Origin: Terriglobia bacterium | GTDB lineage: Bacteria > Acidobacteriota > Terriglobia > Acidiferrales > UBA7541 | Length of the DNA stretch: 64,000 nucleotides | NCBI GenBank assembly: GCA_020073485.1 | Contig: JAIQFB010000024.1 | Coordinates: 24,399 to 88,398 of the forward strand | Direction: 5' to 3' | Part shown: positions 17,200-25,212 of the stretch, one piece after another | Layout of the letters: every line of letters begins with the position of its first letter | Numbering within the stretch: position 1 is the stretch's first letter | The notes under the pieces: generated by a model | The model's input: the letters and a program-made list of their open reading frames with translations, nothing else | What the model was told of the DNA's origin: nothing | Database searches by the model: none | Made by a program: the position numbers and the translations under genes

Positions 17200-19908
17200 G
17201 TGAAATACGTATACTTTTTTGGCGCGGGAAAAGCGGAAGGCGACGGCGGGATGAAGGAAATCCTGGGAGGCAAGGGGGCGGGGCTGGCGGAAATGACCCG
17301 CATCGGCCTGCCGGTGCCGGCCGGCTTCACCATTTCCACCGAATGCTGCGACTACTACCTGAAGCATAAGCAGACGTACCCGAAGTCTCTGGCTGCGGAA
17401 GTGAAAAAGAATCTGGCGCGCCTGGAAAAAGCCACGGGAAAGAAACTGGGGGACGCGAAGGATCCGCTGCTGGTGAGCGTGCGCTCGGGTTCGGCGAGGT
17501 CGATGCCGGGGATGATGGAAACGATCTTGAACCTCGGGCTGAACAGCAAGTCGGTGGAGGCGCTGGCGCGGAACTCGAAGAACGACCGGTTTGCCTGGGA
17601 CGCCTACCGTCGCTTCGTGCAGATGTACTCAACCGTGGTGATCGGTCTATCTAAAGAAGAGCTTGAAGAAAAATTGCGCGCCATGAAGACGCGCCGCGGC
17701 GTAAAGGACGACACGCAAGTGCCGGCCGAAGGTTGGCGGGAGCTAGTCGGCGAATACAAGGATCACTTCAAGAAGAAGACGGGCAAGGAATTTCCGGAGG
17801 ATCCGGAAGAACAGCTATGGGGCGCGATCGGCGCGGTGTTCGGTTCGTGGATGGCGGAAAAGGCTGTGACCTACCGGCGCGTGGAGCGCATTACCGGGCT
17901 GTTGGGCACGGCCGTGAACGTGGTGCAGATGGTGTTCGGCAATCTTGGGGAAAGTTCCGGCACAGGCGTGTGCTTTACGCGCGACCCATCGACCGGCGGG
18001 AAGAGCTTCTATGGCGATTTCCTGATCAACGCGCAGGGCGAAGACGTCGTGGCCGGAATCCGCACGCCCATGCACCTGAACGAAATGGCCGTGCGCATGC
18101 CGAAAGTGTATCCGCAGCTGGAAAAAGTGAGAAAACTGCTGGAAAAGCATTACCGGGACATGCAGGACATGGAGTTCACGGTCGAAGAAGGCACGCTGTA
18201 CATGCTGCAAACGCGCGTGGGAAAGCGCACGCCCGCGGCCACGTTCCAGATCGCGGTGGACATGGCCAACGAGAAGCTGATCACCAAGGAAGAAGCGATC
18301 GACCGCATCAAGGAAGAAGACATCGACCGGCTATTCTTTCCGATTGTCGATCCCTCCGTGCCGAAGGCCGAACTCGCGAAACGAAAAATCGCCTCGGGCA
18401 TCAATGCCGTGCCAGGAGCCGCGATGGGCAAGGCTGTGTTTACGGCGGAAGAAGCCGAGGCCATGGCCGCCAAGGGCGAAAAGGTGATTCTGATCCGGCG
18501 CGAAACCAGCCCGGAGGACGTGGGCGGGATGTTTGTGGCCCAGGGGATTGTGACCGCCACCGGCGGCAAGACCAGCCACGCGGCGGTGGTGGCGCGAGGC
18601 TGGGGCAAGTGCTGCATCGTCGGGTGCGAGAATCTGGACGTCGAGTACGTATCCAAAATCGCGCATGCCAACGGGAAGACCATTCGCGAAGGCGATTGGG
18701 TGACGCTGGACGGCAATGACGGTGTCGTCTACGAAGGTCAAGTAAAGCTTTCAAGTCCGGAGCTTCCGAAAGCGTTTTCCACGCTGATGGGCTGGGCGGA
18801 CAAAGTCCGCAAGATCGGCGTGCGCACCAACGCGGACACTCCGCACGATGCAGTCAAGGCTCGCGAGATGGGCGCCGAGGGTATCGGGCTCACTCGCACC
18901 GAGCATATGTTCTTCAAGGACTTTGAATTTCCGGAGAAAAGCGTCGAGCGGCAACTGGCGATTCAGGAAATGATCATCGCGGAGACGCCGACGGCCAGGA
19001 GAATGGCGCTGGACAAGTTGCTGCCATATCAGCGGCGGGATTTTTCGGGAATCTTCAAGGCCATGGACGGGTTTCCGGTGACCATCCGCCTGATCGATCC
19101 TCCGCTGCACGAGTTTGTGCCGCACGAGCGGGAGAAGCAGGAGGAGCTTGCAAAGAAGATCGGCATCGATGTGGAGGTGGTGATCCGCAGGGTTGAACAG
19201 TTGCATGAGGCCAACCCGATGCTCGGTCACCGGGGCTGCCGGTTGGCGATCACCTATCCGGAAATCCTTGAGATGCAGGTGCGAGCGATCCTTGAGGCGG
19301 CGGTGGAATGCAAGAAGCAGAGAATTAAAGTAATACCTGAGATTATGATTCCGCTGGCCATGGACCGCAAGGAACTTAAACTTCTGGTGGATGCCACTAA
19401 CCGGGTGGCGCAAGAGGTGATTAAGGAAACTAAAGTAAAGGTTGATTATCTGGTCGGGACCATGATCGAGATTCCGCGGGCTGCGCTGCTGGCGGACGAG
19501 ATCGCGGAGGTGGCCGAATTCTTTTCCTTCGGGACCAACGACCTGACGCAGATGACCATGGGGCTTTCCCGGGATGACGCGGGACGGTTCCTGCCCGACT
19601 ACGTGGACGAAAAGAAGGCGGGAATTTTCGCGAACGATCCGTTCCAGACGCTCGACGAGAAGGGCGTGGGCATGCTGATCCGCTGGGGAATCGAGAAGGG
19701 GCGAGCGACGCGACCGAAGCTGAAGATCGGAATCTGCGGCGAGCACGGCGGGGATGCGGCGAGCGTGAAGTTCTGCCACCGGGTGGGGATGAATTACGTG
19801 AGCGCATCGCCGTTCCGGGTGCCGGTGGCGCGGCTGGCGGCGGCGCAGGCGGTGATTGAGGAACGCGCGGCCGCGGCGCGGTCGAAGAAGAAAGAGAAGA
19901 AAGGCTAG
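17200..19908 (+). CDS. ppdK: Pyruvate, phosphate dikinase
   Basis: PPDK interconverts pyruvate + ATP + Pi and phosphoenolpyruvate + AMP + PPi, serving gluconeogenesis or PPi-driven glycolysis. The 902-residue protein has the ATP-grasp N-terminus (GGKGAGLAEMTRIGLPVPAGF), the swivelling phosphohistidine domain GGKTSHAAVVARG with His460, and the C-terminal TIM barrel with FGTNDLTQMTMG and the catalytic Cys near 846 in GICGEHGGD. Length is that of the classical bacterial enzyme. The GTG at 17200 is chosen because AAGGAG sits at 17185-17190 with nine bases of spacing; the frame is open to 17134 but the extra codons are not family-like. Confidence 0.96.
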   Translation: MKYVYFFGAGKAEGDGGMKEILGGKGAGLAEMTRIGLPVPAGFTISTECCDYYLKHKQTYPKSLAAEVKKNLARLEKATGKKLGDAKDPLLVSVRSGSARSMPGMMETILNLGLNSKSVEALARNSKNDRFAWDAYRRFVQMYSTVVIGLSKEELEEKLRAMKTRRGVKDDTQVPAEGWRELVGEYKDHFKKKTGKEFPEDPEEQLWGAIGAVFGSWMAEKAVTYRRVERITGLLGTAVNVVQMVFGNLGESSGTGVCFTRDPSTGGKSFYGDFLINAQGEDVVAGIRTPMHLNEMAVRMPKVYPQLEKVRKLLEKHYRDMQDMEFTVEEGTLYMLQTRVGKRTPAATFQIAVDMANEKLITKEEAIDRIKEEDIDRLFFPIVDPSVPKAELAKRKIASGINAVPGAAMGKAVFTAEEAEAMAAKGEKVILIRRETSPEDVGGMFVAQGIVTATGGKTSHAAVVARGWGKCCIVGCENLDVEYVSKIAHANGKTIREGDWVTLDGNDGVVYEGQVKLSSPELPKAFSTLMGWADKVRKIGVRTNADTPHDAVKAREMGAEGIGLTRTEHMFFKDFEFPEKSVERQLAIQEMIIAETPTARRMALDKLLPYQRRDFSGIFKAMDGFPVTIRLIDPPLHEFVPHEREKQEELAKKIGIDVEVVIRRVEQLHEANPMLGHRGCRLAITYPEILEMQVRAILEAAVECKKQRIKVIPEIMIPLAMDRKELKLLVDATNRVAQEVIKETKVKVDYLVGTMIEIPRAALLADEIAEVAEFFSFGTNDLTQMTMGLSRDDAGRFLPDYVDEKKAGIFANDPFQTLDEKGVGMLIRWGIEKGRATRPKLKIGICGEHGGDAASVKFCHRVGMNYVSASPFRVPVARLAAAQAVIEERAAAARSKKKEKKG

Positions 19909-19947
19909 AAGCCAGTCCGCGAATGGCCAGCGATCCAACGATCCCGG

Positions 19948-20022
19948 GGGCCAGTGGCTAAAGCCCCTGGTTTTCAGGCCTGTAGATGTCGCGGCTAAGG
20001 CCGCGATTCACAAAGATCGGCC
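19948..20022. repeat. GGCTAAAGCCCC / GCGGCTAAGGCCGCG repeat
   Basis: After ppdK, GGGCTTTAGCC-type wording (GTGGCTAAAGCCCCTGG), TTTTCAGGCCTGTAGATGTC and GCGGCTAAGGCCGCGATTC occur in the same order as at 32735-32815 and 50119-50203. It is a longer, ordered form of the dispersed family. The rest of the gap to udk is non-coding. Confidence 0.7.
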
Positions 20023-20110
20023 CAAGAATGTCAAAGAGCGTTGGTCATTGATTAGATCGGATTCGATCGCCCGCGGTTTGTATTCAGTGCGGGGCATGGG
20101 CGCGAATATA

Positions 20111-20124
20111 GTCGGCCCGCCGAC
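20111..20124. promoter_or_regulatory. GTCGGC-NN-GCCGAC dyad upstream of udk
   Basis: Fifth copy, CC spacer, 46 bases before the udk GTG. Confidence 0.5.
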
Positions 20125-20170
20125 CAATCTGTCTTGAACAAAATTTGCGGTACGATGTTTCGAGGTACGT

Positions 20171-20806
20171 GTGGCGCAAGGTCTGGTCATAGGGATTTGC
20201 GGGGGAACGGGATCGGGAAAGACGACGATCACCGAGCGGATTATTTCCGTGCTGCCCGCGGGCAATGTCCTGGTGCTGCAGCAGGACCACTACTACAAGG
20301 ATTTTCCGAACCTTCCGCCGGAAAAACGGGCGCAGCAAAATTTCGACCATCCGGATTCGTTCGACTCGCCGCTGCTGATCGAGCACGTGAGACAGCTTCG
20401 CACGGGCATGGCCATCGAGCGCCCGGTCTACGATTTCGCGCACCACAAGCGGCAGCCGTTTACGGCGCGCCTGGAGCCGCATCCGGCGATTATCGTGGAG
20501 GGTATTCTTGTGTTTGAGTCGCAGGCCCTGCGCGAATTGATGGACATCAAAATTTTTGTGGATACCGACGCCGACCTGAGATTCATCCGGCGGCTGGGAC
20601 GAGACATTCGCGATCGGGGCAGGACCGTCGAGTCGGTGGTGCAGCAGTATCTGGCCACGGTCCGGCCCATGCACCAGGAATTTATCGAGCCTTCCAAGCG
20701 GTTCGCCGATGTGATTATCCCCGAAGGCGGATACAACGGCGTGGGCATCGACTTGGTGATTCAAAAAATCAGGTCGTTGGTGGCTGGCGGAGAGGACGTG
20801 GCATAA
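20171..20806 (+). CDS. udk: Uridine (cytidine) kinase
   Basis: Phosphorylates uridine and cytidine in pyrimidine salvage. The 211-residue protein opens with the Walker A motif GGTGSGKT (11-18). It continues with QQDHYYKDF, NFDHPDSFD (substrate loop), YDFAHHKR and VEGILVFES, then RLGRDIRDRGR (lid) and PSKRFADVIIPEGG. All are standard Udk motifs. It starts with a GTG; no clear ribosome site is seen. Single gene, followed by a receptor-like gene 88 bases on. Confidence 0.94.
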   Translation: MAQGLVIGICGGTGSGKTTITERIISVLPAGNVLVLQQDHYYKDFPNLPPEKRAQQNFDHPDSFDSPLLIEHVRQLRTGMAIERPVYDFAHHKRQPFTARLEPHPAIIVEGILVFESQALRELMDIKIFVDTDADLRFIRRLGRDIRDRGRTVESVVQQYLATVRPMHQEFIEPSKRFADVIIPEGGYNGVGIDLVIQKIRSLVAGGEDVA

Positions 20807-20894
20807 GAAATACTCCGCTGAATCTCCGCGCACGTCCTCACCGGCGCCGGATTTCGTAAATTTCAGACCACATTTCCCTCGGAATTCGTCCAAT

Positions 20895-23420
20895 TTGGGC
20901 CGGATCGGGTTAAAATCAGCCGGTCATTCACTGGAGTCCCAGTCAGGAGAGAGTACGATACGATTTTCCCATGGGAAGGGATTTGCCGCGGCGCTCCTGC
21001 TGCTTGTCTTTCTGGGGCGGGCGCTTGCCGCGCCGCAATCGACCGGCGGCATGGCGGAACTTCGCGGGCAAGTGGTGGACGAGAACGGGCAGCCGGTGTC
21101 GCGGGTGGAACTGGAGTTTGTCCCGGAATCGGGAAACGCGGTGACCGTGTTCAGCGATGCCGCCGGTCGATTTGAAATCGGGCAACTCAGCGGCCTCAAG
21201 GTTCTGATGTCGGTGTCCAAGCCCGGATTCTTCCGCATCAAGGACCGGCCGGTGGATCTCTCTCCGGGAAGCAACGAAATTTCCCTCACGGTTAATCATG
21301 AAACGGAAATTCAAGAGAAACTGGATGTGCAATCGTCTCCGGTGGAGATCGACCCAGATTCAACAAGTCATCAAGAATCTCTAGTGCAACATGAGATATT
21401 GAACGCGCCGGTGGCGGCGAGCCATGATCTCCAGCAAAGCTTGAGAATTATTCCGCAAGTCGTTGCGGATTCTAATGGAAGACTTCATGTGGCAGGGGCG
21501 CGGCAGGGTCAAACGGAAGTGTTACTTGATGGATTTGAGATCAATGACCCGGCGACCGGGGCGTTTAATTCCAGGGTGAATGTGGATTCGGTGAGGGCGG
21601 TGACGATCGAGACCGGCGGGTATGGCGCGCAATACGCGCATGCCGGAGCCGGGATCCTGTCGCTGGACACGCAAGCGGGGGACGACCGCGTGCGGTTCGG
21701 GATCACGAATTTTGTTCCGGAGGCCAACCTTCAGCAAGGGACGCATTTTGGAAATTGGTACCCGCGGGTGACGTTTTCCGGGCCGATCAAGAAGGGGAAG
21801 ATCTGGTTTTCGGACGCGATGACCATCGAGCACACCTTTCGCCTGGTGAAGGAGCTTCCCCGGGGACAGAACACGGACTCGCAGTGGGCGGGCGACAACC
21901 TGATCCGCATGCAGGCGAACCTTTCCGCGAACAACATTCTGCAGGGCAGCTTCCTATTCAACCAGTTGAGCGACCCGGCGCTGGGGCTGGGCCCGTTAAC
22001 TCCGCTTTCGACGACCACGAACAGTCAATCGCGGCGCTACTTCGTGTCGGTGAAGGACCAGATCTGGGCGGGCCGGACGCTGTTTACGCTGGGTGCGGCA
22101 GTGGACACGGGGCACAACAATACGAATCCGCTGGGAACGGCGCCGTACGTGGTGGAGCCGTCGTCGGCGTCCGGGAATTATTTTCAGGCGTTGGCGCAGA
22201 AGTCGCGGCGGGTGCAAGTGATCGGGGACATGACCACGCGGCCGCTGGGGGGGCTGGGAACGCACACGATTTCGGCGGGGTGGAACGTGGCGGCGATCGA
22301 TTTTTCGCAACAGGCGTCGCGAAGTGAAATCGATTTTCAACGCGCGAACGGGACGCTGTCGGACCGCGCCACGTTCAGCGGGAATCCGGCGTTCGACGAA
22401 ACCAATGCGCAGGCCGGAGGATATGTCCAGGATTTGTGGAGGCCGGTGAAACAAGTGGCATTGTCGGCGGGCGTGCGCGCCGACTGGGACCGCCTGATTC
22501 ACAAACACATCTTCGGGCCGCGCATCGCCATGAACTGGGTTCCCAAGGGCGACGGCCGCATGAAATTGACGCTGGCGCTGGGGGAACACTACCAGCCGCT
22601 GAACCTGGCGATCATGAGTCTTGGCCTGGACCAGCGGCGCAGCGACACCTTTTACGATGCGACGGGGCTGGTGGCGCTGGGGCCGCCGACGGTGACAACG
22701 TTCGTCACGCCGCTGAGCGCGCTGGAGGAGCCGCGGACATATAACGCGACGGCCGAGTGGGACGAAAAAATTTTCGAGAAGACTTTTTTCGGAGCGTCTT
22801 TTTTACTGCGCGAATCGCGGGACGGATTTGCGTGGGAAACGCAATTTTCCCAGACGCAGCCGCAGGTGACGCTGCTGCTGCAGAATAACCGGAACGACCG
22901 GTACATCGCGGGGGAAGTGTGGGTGCGGCGGGCGTTTGGAGACAATACGCAGATCGCGGTGGACTACACCAGGTCGCGCGCCAGCTCGAATGAAGTGCTC
23001 GATCCGACGCTGGCGCAGCTGATCCTGGCGCCGCAGCAAGGCGGGCCGCTGCTGTGGGACACGCCGAACCGGTTTGTGTCCTCCGGGTGGACGCCGGTGC
23101 CGTTCTGGGGGCTGCTGCTGAGCGGGTTCCTGGAATACCGCACGGGGTTTCCGTTTACCGTGGTGAACGAGCTGCAGCAACTGGCCGAGCCGGTGAACAG
23201 CCGGCGGTTTCCGGGCTATTTCAGCCTGAATCTGGGGCTGGAGAAGCGATTTAAATTCCGGGGGCATGAGTGGGCGGTGCGGTTGACCGCGGTGAATGCC
23301 ACCGGGCACAACAATCCGAACACGGTGGTGAACGACAAGGATGCGCCGAATTTCCTGGCGATGTCGGGGGGGCAGAGCCGGGCGTTTACGGTGAGGTTGA
23401 GGCTCGTGACGCAGAAGTGA
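20895..23420 (+). CDS. TonB-dependent receptor-like outer-membrane protein with carboxypeptidase-regulatory domain
   Basis: A large acidobacterial-type outer-membrane protein of up to 841 residues. A signal peptide (GKGFAAALLLLVFLGRALA) leads into a beta-sandwich carboxypeptidase-regulatory domain (LRGQVVDENGQPVSRVEL, about 50-130), then a plug-like region (VEVLLDGFEINDPATGAF-like) and a long beta-barrel with alternating strands ending in an aromatic-poor FTVRLRLVTQK. Substrate is unknown; such proteins import or bind glycans or peptides. The start is uncertain: the first in-frame start is the TTG at 20895, but the strong AGGAGAG site at about 20945 has no ATG, GTG or TTG in frame after it. 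Confidence 0.82.
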   Translation: MGRIGLKSAGHSLESQSGESTIRFSHGKGFAAALLLLVFLGRALAAPQSTGGMAELRGQVVDENGQPVSRVELEFVPESGNAVTVFSDAAGRFEIGQLSGLKVLMSVSKPGFFRIKDRPVDLSPGSNEISLTVNHETEIQEKLDVQSSPVEIDPDSTSHQESLVQHEILNAPVAASHDLQQSLRIIPQVVADSNGRLHVAGARQGQTEVLLDGFEINDPATGAFNSRVNVDSVRAVTIETGGYGAQYAHAGAGILSLDTQAGDDRVRFGITNFVPEANLQQGTHFGNWYPRVTFSGPIKKGKIWFSDAMTIEHTFRLVKELPRGQNTDSQWAGDNLIRMQANLSANNILQGSFLFNQLSDPALGLGPLTPLSTTTNSQSRRYFVSVKDQIWAGRTLFTLGAAVDTGHNNTNPLGTAPYVVEPSSASGNYFQALAQKSRRVQVIGDMTTRPLGGLGTHTISAGWNVAAIDFSQQASRSEIDFQRANGTLSDRATFSGNPAFDETNAQAGGYVQDLWRPVKQVALSAGVRADWDRLIHKHIFGPRIAMNWVPKGDGRMKLTLALGEHYQPLNLAIMSLGLDQRRSDTFYDATGLVALGPPTVTTFVTPLSALEEPRTYNATAEWDEKIFEKTFFGASFLLRESRDGFAWETQFSQTQPQVTLLLQNNRNDRYIAGEVWVRRAFGDNTQIAVDYTRSRASSNEVLDPTLAQLILAPQQGGPLLWDTPNRFVSSGWTPVPFWGLLLSGFLEYRTGFPFTVVNELQQLAEPVNSRRFPGYFSLNLGLEKRFKFRGHEWAVRLTAVNATGHNNPNTVVNDKDAPNFLAMSGGQSRAFTVRLRLVTQK

Positions 23421-23767
23421 GGCGGTGTCGAGGGATTCCATCTGATAAAGGAGATCGTTGAAGCTGCGTGGACTCCCGCAGGCTTGTAATTTGGCCTTAC
23501 ATTCGCCGTTGTCGGGGCGGAATGCCACATTCCGAGAAGACGACTTCACGGGACTTGGCGAAGATTCGTGGAGGTTTCGTTGTATGGCATTCTTCAGCCT
23601 GGGTCTTAGGATTTAGTCCTATGTTTCGGTGAACCTAACTCAGAACAACCGGATGGATGAGCCTATGATTTCAACTTAATTTTTTGATTGAGGTCCGGAA
23701 TGCTGACACAGGTTACGTTTTGTGCCGAGTCCTAACGTTCCGGTTTCGGAGTCTCAAATCTGGCAAC
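23421..23767. other. Non-coding gap with half of a palindromic element
   Basis: This 347-base gap between two convergent genes has no supported ORF. At 23525-23558 it holds the right arm (CCACATTCCGAGAAGACGAC followed by TTCACGGGACTTGG) of the palindromic element found whole at 28394-28476 and 30637-30725. The remaining sequence shows nothing I recognise. Confidence 0.55.
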
Positions 23768-24460
23768 TTACGGCATTTTGCTGTCGGTGACGCGCCGAAA
23801 CACTTCTGTCCGAATGACTTCAGCCTGCTGGGATGTGAAAAGCAGACATCCATAGGCGGCATTCTGCAAATCCTTGAGATTCCAACCGCCTCGCATGAGG
23901 CCGGTCGCGGAGTGGGACGCGATGTTCAGCAACACGTGACCGAGTTCGTGCGCAATCACATGGCCCAGGATCTGGGCCGTAGTTGCTGGCCTGCGCCCGC
24001 TGCCTTCGAATCGCGCCCTCAACTGACTCTGGGCAAGGGCTTCGACGCGGTTGTAGAATACGTATACCAATTGGCGGTTACGTTCCGTGCCGGGTGTGAA
24101 ACCCATCACCTTGCTGGGAAGGCCGAAGCGGTCGGCCATCGAGCCCGTGTAGATGCTGACCCAGATGTGGGAGAGGGGGAACGCGCCCTGGTGCGCCAAA
24201 GTTTCATTGTTATTTTCTGAAGTCAATGCATCATCGACCCAGCGGCTTTCCACCCCTGCTTTCCGGAAAATCTCCATCGCTACTTTTTCCGCTTCCGCCA
24301 GCATCTTGTCGTCAACTTCTGCATTGTTGTGGATGCGAACTGTGACCGTCAATCTGGCTCGTGGCGAATCAGCCGCTGCGCTCCGATTCACTCCCGCAAA
24401 ACCTGTTGCCAGAACCAGCGCCAAGGTCAAAACCCAGCTTACTTTGGTTGTCGTTTTCAT
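23768..24460 (-). CDS. Secreted HExxH metallopeptidase-like protein
   Basis: A 230-residue exported protein: signal peptide (KVSWVLTLALVLATGFAGV, ending near AAA) then a globular domain. The zinc motif HELGH is at about His171-His175 with Glu172. A further His183 in IASHSATGLM and a following Met resemble metzincin-like Met-turn geometry, although the third His is spaced further than in the classic HExxHxxGxxH. Substrate unknown. The ATG at 24460 is chosen because AGGAG precedes it by eight bases. It is divergent from the ECF sigma gene, sharing a 149-base promoter region. Confidence 0.75.
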   Translation of the reverse strand: MKTTTKVSWVLTLALVLATGFAGVNRSAAADSPRARLTVTVRIHNNAEVDDKMLAEAEKVAMEIFRKAGVESRWVDDALTSENNNETLAHQGAFPLSHIWVSIYTGSMADRFGLPSKVMGFTPGTERNRQLVYVFYNRVEALAQSQLRARFEGSGRRPATTAQILGHVIAHELGHVLLNIASHSATGLMRGGWNLKDLQNAAYGCLLFTSQQAEVIRTEVFRRVTDSKMP

Positions 24461-24564
24461 GACGTTTTCTCCTGTCCTCACCTAGAAAGGCGGGAACGGA
24501 GGGCAAAAACATGAACGTCATAAAGAAACTTATTAATTTCCTCCTAACTCAATAAGGGGGCGGG

Positions 24565-24573
24565 TGTTATACT
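24565..24573 (+). promoter_or_regulatory. Extended -10 promoter candidate for the ECF sigma gene
   Basis: TGTTATACT is an extended -10 box (TG-N-TATACT) 36 bases before the sigma ATG. No good -35 is seen. The same nine bases occur in front of tolQ on the other strand. Confidence 0.4.
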
Positions 24574-24609
24574 CTGGCTAATCTCGCGGAACGCGAAGAG
24601 GCAGGGGTT

Positions 24610-25212
24610 ATGAAGCAAGCGATGACGGCCCCGTCGCCCGAGCAAGTCACCCAGCTACTAAAAGCCTGGAGCCTGGGGCAAGACGCAGCGCTCGAGGAAT
24701 TAGCTCCTCTGGTCCACCAGGAATTGAGACGCTTGGCTCGCCGGTACATGTACGGCGAGCGCGCAGGGCACACACTGCAAACCACGGCACTGGTTAACGA
24801 AGCCTACTTGCGCTTGGTGAATTCCCGCCAGGTCAACTGGCAGAATCGCGCCCACTTCTTCGCCATTTCCGCACAATTGATGCGCCGGATTTTGGTGGAT
24901 TACGCCCGCGCACGTGGCTACCAGAAGCGCGGAGGCGGGGTACCCAAGATCACGCTCGACGAAGCTTTTATGCGACCGCAAGGAAAAGGCCGAGACCTGA
25001 TGAAGCTGGATGATGCGCTCAAAGCGCTGGCCGAGATTGATCCTCGAAAGGGCAAGGTCGTGGAGCTGCGCTTTTTCGGAGGGCTAAGCGTTGAGGAAGC
25101 CGCGGAAGTGCTCAAAGTTTCTCCCGACACGGTCCTGCGCGATTGGAGGCTAGCGAAGGCTTGGCTGGCGCGGGAAATGGGGAAGGCCGAGGCGATTAGA
25201 AATGGCGCCTGA
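24610..25212 (+). CDS. ECF sigma factor, TIGR02999 (sigma-70 X6) type
   Basis: A 200-residue sigma factor. Region 2 is seen in EELAPLVHQELRRLARRYM and TALVNEAYLRLV, followed by HFFAISAQLMRRILVDYARA. Region 4 is ELRFFGGLSVEEAAEVLKVS and TVLRDWRLAKAWLAREM, an HTH for the -35 element. This subgroup is abundant in acidobacteria and planctomycetes and is usually encoded with a serine/threonine kinase, as here. The start is the ATG at 24610 behind AGGGG. Its stop overlaps the kinase ATG by 11 bases. No anti-sigma gene is adjacent, so the kinase is the likely controller. Confidence 0.9.
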   Translation: MKQAMTAPSPEQVTQLLKAWSLGQDAALEELAPLVHQELRRLARRYMYGERAGHTLQTTALVNEAYLRLVNSRQVNWQNRAHFFAISAQLMRRILVDYARARGYQKRGGGVPKITLDEAFMRPQGKGRDLMKLDDALKALAEIDPRKGKVVELRFFGGLSVEEAAEVLKVSPDTVLRDWRLAKAWLAREMGKAEAIRNGA

